64,000 bases of DNA from Poronia punctata (Eukaryota > Ascomycota > Sordariomycetes > Xylariales > Xylariaceae): assembly GCA_022579005.1 (NCBI GenBank), contig MU401531.1:62001-126000 (forward strand), read 5' to 3'. Below are positions 60,295-64,000 of the stretch, in pieces; the first letter of the stretch is position 1; every line of letters starts with the position of its first letter. A model generated the notes under the pieces. The model did not search any database, was not told the DNA's origin, and saw only the letters and a list, made by a program, of their open reading frames with translations. The translations under genes were made by a program, and so were the position numbers.

Positions 60295-61699
60295 TCAAGT
60301 CACCCTTGCTCCTGTCTTTTTCTGCCAGTCAGTTATAGCGTCGCGTAGGGTGATGATATGCTCCTCAGGCTTCATGTCTGTATCCATCTCGTCATCCTCC
60401 GCGTCGGATCTAATCTGGCCTTCTTCAGTCATTTCGTCGTCCTTAATACCCGAACTATGTAGAAGATCCCGATGTTGTCGAAAATTGACGCCAAAACAAC
60501 GCGAGGAACAGAATATGGATGCCCGCCCCAAGTCGTCAACGCACATGTGGCAAAACACGAGCGTAGGTTCATCCATGTCCATAGGATCTGACTCGACGAG
60601 ACTTATGCAATCCGCCCCTGACCAACACCCGTGGGATTCACTCACGTGTGATTCCTAATTGATAAAATTGTCAATGTTGAACTTTGACGACGCTTATGAA
60701 TGAGGGTACACTTACGTGGCCCTCGTCACGACAGGTCTCCGAGCAGAACAGCGTTGGTTTTGGCTGCATCTTGTATCCTTCAGCAAGTATCTGGCATAGA
60801 GAACAAGCTATAAATGTATGCGGGTCCACGGCCTTGTCGCAAACCGAGCAAGGAGGTAGATCGTTATTATTCTTGTTCTGAGCCGCAGCTTCTCGAGCTT
60901 TAGCTTGTCGAGCTTGGTCCCGCTTCATCTTGGCAAGCTCATGGGCCGCTTTGGCTCGACGAAGCTCCTCGAGTTTCTTCTGTAGCCTCTGTTTCTGCTC
61001 CGCGTCACCTTTGGACGACTGACGGTCCCGGGCCATGGCAGCAATCACTTCCCCAACATGCTTGCCATTTGCAATCATATCGATGTATTTCTGCGCTTTG
61101 GCAGCGTTTGCTGGATCGCGCAGCGGTTGGAATAAGGCGTCTATGTATGCTTGACTCCGGCCAGTTGGCGTTTGGTTCGGCTTGACCTGTTCCAAAAACG
61201 ATTCGTACAGCGCATCGTACATTTTTTTGTCCATGCCCAGGCACTCTCCTATCTCGGATAGAAGCTGATCGGGGGAAATCTCTCGGTCGTTGACCTTTTG
61301 CTGTATTACTCGGGCTTCGGTCGGCGACTTGGCCGCTAGTTGCAACCCAAGGTTGCGGACTTTATCTCGAAACCATTCCTTCTTCTCGTCGGCTATGCGC
61401 TGTTCGATAGTCTTAAAATCAACCTCGCGCTGACGCGCTTTGGCGAATAAATCATCTAGCTCTTGTAGGAAAGCCCTCCGACCGGAAAACCATTCTTTGA
61501 TGGCAGAATTGAGGTAACGGTCCCGCAAGTGGTCGATCAGAACGGTCCAGCATTCGAGACATTCGACTGGATGGTTCTTTCCATGCTCGCGCTTGCATGT
61601 ATCTTTGGTATTGCTCACCTCGCGCATGCCTGTGTATGACGCCAGCCGCCCTTTTCGGAGAGTCTCGAGCTCCTCATATGGGTCCAGCATTCTCAGCAA
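60295..61699 (-). CDS. Coiled-coil protein with two C-terminal Cys clusters, unknown
   Basis: Exons (minus) are 60716-61699 and 60295-60654 (61-nt intron), 447 residues. The N-terminal part has a conserved-looking CKREHGKNHPVECLECWTVL with Cys/His, followed by a helical region (YESFLEQVKPNQTPTGR). A Lys/Arg/Ala-rich coiled coil follows at about residues 230-275. Then come two metal-binding-like modules: CSVCDKAVDPHTFIACSLC with FCSETCRDEGH, and VFCHMCVDDLGRASIFCSSRC with a following RQHRDLLH. The Cx2C...Cx2C...Cx3C...H layout resembles MYND-like or treble-clef zinc modules, but the spacing is not one I can name. It ends in an acidic EDDEMDTDMKPEE segment. The second module is encoded by exon 2. 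The exon structure is confident; the function is unknown. Confidence 0.78.
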
Positions 61700-62316
61700 C
61701 GGGGCCCCTACGCCGGTACCCTATACTGTGTAATATGATTTCCCGCCTGGCATAGCAGAAGCGTTGCCCTTATCCGCGAAATTTTCGTCTGGAGGGACGA
61801 CAAACGCCCTTCCCTTACTGAACCTTTAACTAGACGCCGGGACGACCCTCCTTTCTGAACACAGATAGACGTTTTTCACGTACCGCGGTAGGGTTGATTC
61901 ATGAATCCCTTGATTTTAAGAATATGCGAGCCGACAGAAACAGGGAATGAAAAATCAATAGAGCGATTACGATTCTTTCGACTTTGACGTCAAATGTAAA
62001 AAGCTAAACTTTCTTTAAACATGGAAGGCAAATTGTTGTATAAGAATGAGTCGTCACTTCTGCCACCTTGGACCTCTGGTACACTAGGTAGTGATGACCT
62101 GATGAGTTGCGCCAAATGAACGACGCCAATGCAGGTACCTACAGCACCTCACCCCAAATTGGACCAATCAGGAATATAAGCATTCCTACACCTGCTTGGC
62201 ATTATTCTGAGCCAACTGCACAGGACTCGGAAGCATCCAACCTCTTCCGAACAGAGATCCATCCATCCTTCTCACCTTCTTCAGACAAAATCCACGTTTC
62301 TTGACAAGCTGAAACC
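61700..62316. other. Divergent promoter region, Cys-rich gene and SF3B5
   Basis: 617 nt separate the start codons of the minus-strand Cys-rich gene and plus-strand SF3B5. It has mixed composition and no coding-like frame. The 65-codon frame at 62107 lies in the SF3B5 leader and is not supported. Confidence 0.5.
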
Positions 62317-62667
62317 ATGGTAAGTCCTCAGCCACCGCATAATCTACATTCTGCGATGTTCCATTAAAATTAACTTCACATTAAGGCCGACAAACTACGC
62401 ACCCAACAAGAACTCGAGCGCTTGCAAGCCAAGTACATCGGAACTGGGCATCCTGACACGACGTCCTGGGAATGGCGAACGAACATATCCCGCGATACCT
62501 ACTCGAGTCTTGTCGGCCACCCGTCCCAGTTAGCCTACATATCCCTCGCACAGAATGAACCAGCTGCCAAGATGCGCGCCCAGCTCCTCCGGAAGATGAT
62601 ACAACCATGTGGTCCACCGCCGCCACGGGAAGGCGAAGAGCATTTGGTTCCTGGCAACAATTCTTGA
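62317..62667 (+). CDS. SF3B5: Splicing factor 3B subunit 5 (SF3b10/Ysf3)
   Basis: Smallest subunit of the SF3b complex of U2 snRNP, which recognises the branch site. Exon 1 (62317-62319) is only the ATG; a 66-nt intron (GTAAGT...TTAAG) follows, then exon 2 (62386-62667), giving 94 residues, close to the human protein (86). Exon 2 begins ADKLRTQQELERLQAKYIGT, followed by the invariant GHPDTTSWEWRTN, RDTYSSLVGHP and, near the end, MIQPCGPPPPRE. Without the intron the frame has no start codon, since GCC is preceded by the intron. The AAG acceptor is less common than CAG/TAG, so the first junction is a little less certain than the rest. Confidence 0.93.
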
Positions 62668-62920
62668 TCCAGTAGCACACAGTCGCTCGTTCATCATATA
62701 CAATCAGCGCCGATGTCGCCTTTGAAACAAGCTTATGTTACCTACTTGGAACACCTTAAATCACCATCGGCCCAAATGCGAGTGTTGGCTGTTTCTCTAC
62801 CAATTTAAGGTAGTCGAATGTGCTGTCGCCTCGCTACAGAGACTTTGTACCGATCGCACCTTATAGCTATCATTTGGCCCTAGAACAGGGCGTTCTCAAC
62901 GCTACAGCGACTTACGACAA

Positions 62921-64000
62921 CTAATCTTCACCATCTACCTCTTCTTCCTCGACTTCTGCCTGCGTGGCCCGTGGTTGTGCTGGTCTTGACACACCCAGGC
63001 TCTTCTCTAGCTTCTTATCAAAGTCCGGTGGAGGGTCGCCCCATACTTCCGTTATGACCTGAGCAATATTCTGAGGCTGCACCTCGACTTTACCCCGCGG
63101 CCCAACGTACCAAGTAATGGTGTCTTCATCGCCTTCAACCCGGTCCACGACCTTATCAAGATACCCCTGTCGAACGAGTTTCTGCAGCACGTTCTCCGTG
63201 CTGTCCATGGGAAGGTTTTGGCTTGCATTGAGACGATTTAGGTAGCGTTTTAACTTCGCATCGCGGAGCTCACCATTCGACAATGTAATGATCGTGATAG
63301 CAAAGGTGTAGAAGGCGACATAGGCGGCTTCTTCGGCAGTGCTGGGTACGCGGGAGGGTCCGATGATGGATTGTGCTCTGTAATCTTTGGGTAGGGAAGA
63401 GATAAGAATATACTGTCTCGAGGATGGGGCGGCCTGTGCACCTCTCTTGATGGCCTCTAGATTGGGGCGAGACATCGGTTAGTGTTCGGCAGAAAAAGAA
63501 ACAAGGTCACCAGCGGAAAGGGCAGAAAATAATGGGACAATCGAATCCGTTCTTACTTTGTTTGTCTTTTAGGGTGCGCTTCTCTCTGGTAGGCAGTTCT
63601 GCCATTTCCATACCAAAGACCTTTTGCAGTTGTTCTTGCGCGCCATCGAAAACTTTTCTAAAGGATCTTGCATGTACGCCAAGTACTGTTGTAAGGTTAG
63701 CAAATACCAATACAGGGGTTGTAGGATGAACATGGCGTATTCCCAATTGCTTACCTTTGTCTCTTATTCCGTCACGTTTTATGGGTATTCTTGCGTATTC
63801 GCACGCCAAGGCATAGCGCACAAGTTTCTTGACAAGTTGTTCGGTTGTGCCGTCGCCAGTCCCTGCAGGTCTGTCCATGTCAATATCTTCCTCGTCTTCA
63901 TCCCCAGAAGCATCGGAGCCTTCGTCGGATTCCGGTGCACGTCTTGACCTTCGTCGGTCACTTGGATCTTCGTCTGCGGCATCTGTCCGTCTACGTCTCT
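62921..64000 (-). CDS. NSE3: Smc5/6 complex subunit Nse3 (MAGE family), 5' truncated by window
   Basis: Non-SMC element 3 of the Smc5/6 complex, a MAGE-fold protein that pairs with the Nse1 RING ligase and Nse4 kleisin in DNA repair. Exons (minus) are 63755-64000 (open at the window end), 63557-63685 and 62921-63456. The N-terminal part is an Arg/Asp/Glu-rich disordered segment. The MAGE homology domain begins TEQLVKKLVRYALACEYARI. It continues through GVHARSFRKVFDGAQEQLQK, ISSLPKDYRAQSIIGPSRVP, ITIITLSNGELRDAKLKRYL and ITWYVGPRGKVEV, and the protein ends with an acidic tail. Phases 1 and 1 at the two introns agree. The start codon is outside the window. SF3B5 is convergent, 253 bp away. Confidence 0.92.

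Overview
The window comes from the nuclear genome of a filamentous ascomycete. Three things point to Pezizomycotina, and most likely to a Sordariomycete-like genome: short spliceosomal introns with GTAAGT/GTATGT donors and CTAAC/CTAAT branch sites in nearly every gene; an orthologue set typical of fungi (SIN3, ERG10, SNU114, CIA2, ERF2, SER2, MET16, ISD11, SF3B5, NSE3); and a gene-free A+T-rich block whose repeat copies differ almost only by C/T and G/A transitions, the signature of repeat-induced point mutation (RIP). I cannot name the genus. I found no tRNA, rRNA, CRISPR or bacterial-type feature.

Left gene arm (1-16.2 kb): the 3' part of SIN3 (+), a cytosolic acetoacetyl-CoA thiolase ERG10 (-), the U5 snRNP GTPase SNU114 (+), which shares a ~0.7 kb divergent promoter region with ERG10, and the MIP18-family Fe-S assembly factor CIA2 (-). 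Between SNU114 and CIA2 lies ~3.7 kb of non-coding DNA packed with TACCTA/TAGGTA words.

A+T block (about 16.2-39.1 kb): no gene survives. It holds two decayed Ty3/Gypsy-type LTR retrotransposons in opposite orientation. Element 1 (16375-23396, minus strand) has 198-bp LTRs and a perfect 5-bp target duplication. Element 2 (26106-32322, plus strand) has 200-bp LTRs and no target duplication that I can see. In both, the reverse-transcriptase YxDD aspartates now read as asparagines, as expected from G-to-A mutation. The rest is even more decayed sequence with ~50-bp tandem repeats and a recurring ATTAGTATA word. The block is probably constitutive heterochromatin; whether it is a centromere cannot be told from sequence alone.

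Right gene arm (39.1-64 kb): two small, poorly conserved-looking genes next to the block (40.1 and 41.6 kb), then the DHHC palmitoyltransferase ERF2 (+), a 57-residue membrane microprotein (+), a small mitochondrial-type membrane protein (+), phosphoserine phosphatase SER2 (-), PAPS reductase MET16 (+), a fungal nuclear-looking protein with a highly acidic tail (-), ISD11 (-), a cysteine-rich coiled-coil protein (-), SF3B5 (+) and the Smc5/6 subunit NSE3 (-, cut by the window end).

The genes are housekeeping loci, not a cluster. They include two spliceosome parts (SNU114, SF3B5), two Fe-S assembly factors (ISD11 mitochondrial, CIA2 cytosolic), two amino-acid/sulfur enzymes (SER2, MET16) and two chromatin factors (SIN3, NSE3). 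Exon boundaries were placed by hand from splice signals and reading phase. I saw no clearly new enzymatic system. The most informative parts are the RIP block and its edges, and several odd gene structures.
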